DNA of 64,000 nucleotides, taken from Anaspis maculata (Eukaryota; Arthropoda; Insecta; Coleoptera; Scraptiidae). How positions within the stretch are numbered: position 1 is the first letter of the stretch; each line of letters starts with the position of its first letter. The stretch spans positions 53,749,306 to 53,813,305 of the forward strand of contig OX421963.1 in the NCBI GenBank assembly GCA_949128115.1, in the 5' to 3' direction. A program made the position numbers and the translations under genes. Under the pieces are notes generated by a model, which saw nothing but the letters and a program-made list of their open reading frames with translations, was not told the DNA's origin and ran no database searches. Shown here piece after piece: positions 63,463 through 64,000 of the stretch.

Positions 63463-64000
63463 CTGGCGTTCCTTGTGAAACTGGAGGACTTGTCCGTTTA
63501 TTTGTACTAGTACCAGGAGATGTTGTTAGTGTTGTCGGAGTCTTGGGTGTTTCCAACTTCTTTGGATGGGAAAACTTCGGAATAAACCCGTCAAATTTGG
63601 GCGGCTCCACTTCCACTTTTCTGGTCTGCTTGACATCCGGACACGTTTCCTGCATCTTATCAAGCGGAATTTTAACTTTATCCAGGTTCAGGACGTCAGC
63701 CAGAATTTTCTCTTTGTATTCGATATCGTTCTGAATCGACTCGGGACTTCGCAAGTCAGGCAAAAACCCCACCGAACTCAGGTTCATCAAAGTAGGTTTC
63801 ACACAAGTCACGTCTTTATCCTCGGACGAGCTTGAGCTCAAGCTGCTGGTGCTGGCACTCATCACGTTTTTTTTCCTTGGTCTGTTCTGTTTATACAAAA
63901 TTGTATCGTTGAATTGCTGTTTGCCAATATCGTTGAATTTCTTCTCGATTTCCGGATTAAGTACTCGAGCTTTGACGGGGGATTCTTTGGCTTCTTCAGC
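63463..64000 (-). CDS. Unrecognised Ser/Thr/Pro-rich protein, single internal exon (partial)
   Basis: An open frame enters from the right edge (EEAKESPVKARVLNPEIEK) and runs 538 nt to a good donor (CCAG followed by GTATGT) at 63463/63462, ending in phase 1. The product has a Lys/Asn helix-like start and a poly-Ser/acidic stretch (SASTSSLSSSSSEDKD). A conserved-looking block GFLPDLRSPESIQ / LADVLNLDKVKIP follows, then a Thr/Pro-rich tail (TPKTPTTLTTSPGTS). It looks like a disordered region of a larger scaffold or regulatory protein. I do not recognise the family. Downstream exons should lie leftward on the minus strand, but I could not identify one before the repeat-rich block. Confidence 0.7.

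Overview
The window is eukaryotic nuclear DNA, most likely from an insect. All gene calls are spliced models I built by hand from reading frames, GT/AG junctions, phase continuity and remembered family sequence. No alignment or transcript was available. The evidence for an insect is a ZAD-type C2H2 zinc-finger gene (an arthropod family), furry, PAN3 and Mesh1 orthologues, minimal introns of about 50-55 bp beside introns of several kb, and a very high load of short inverted-repeat transposons. A hemipteran would fit the repeat style, but the sequence does not settle the order.

Layout. (1) 1-14350, minus strand: the 5' part of furry, nine coding exons covering about the first 1,438 residues and running off the left edge. 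Its 8.0-kb second intron holds a complete six-exon gene on the opposite strand (8000-12795), coding for a 582-residue coiled-coil protein I do not recognise. (2) 14351-20785: intergenic repeats, including a 260-bp tandem array carrying a 1,044-bp hairpin element. (3) 20786-28636, minus: complete PAN3, eleven coding exons, 647 residues. Its introns carry a tRNA-derived SINE with a perfect 12-bp target duplication and several MITEs. (4) 28637-43148: 14.5 kb with no gene I can support, mostly nested palindromic elements and two 9-bp minisatellite arrays. (5) 43149-51259, minus: a ZAD zinc-finger gene (three exons, 464 residues, eleven fingers) whose 6.7-kb intron is full of transposons, including a hAT-like element with an exact 8-bp duplication and a LINE 3' remnant. 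(6) 51543-52073, plus: intronless Mesh1/HDDC3, head-to-head with the zinc-finger gene across a 283-bp gap that is probably a shared promoter. (7) 52074-63462: 11.4 kb of repeats dominated by hairpin elements of 1-2 kb. (8) 63463-64000, minus: one exon of an unrecognised Ser/Thr/Pro-rich protein continuing off the right edge.

The genes do not form a pathway: furry acts in cell morphogenesis, PAN3 in mRNA deadenylation, Mesh1 in (p)ppGpp/NADPH hydrolysis, and the ZAD protein is a probable transcription factor. The most unusual features are the unrecognised gene nested in furry and the repeated occurrence of very long, nearly gapless inverted repeats with short loops. Many are bounded by TA dinucleotides. 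If transcribed they would form long double-stranded RNA.
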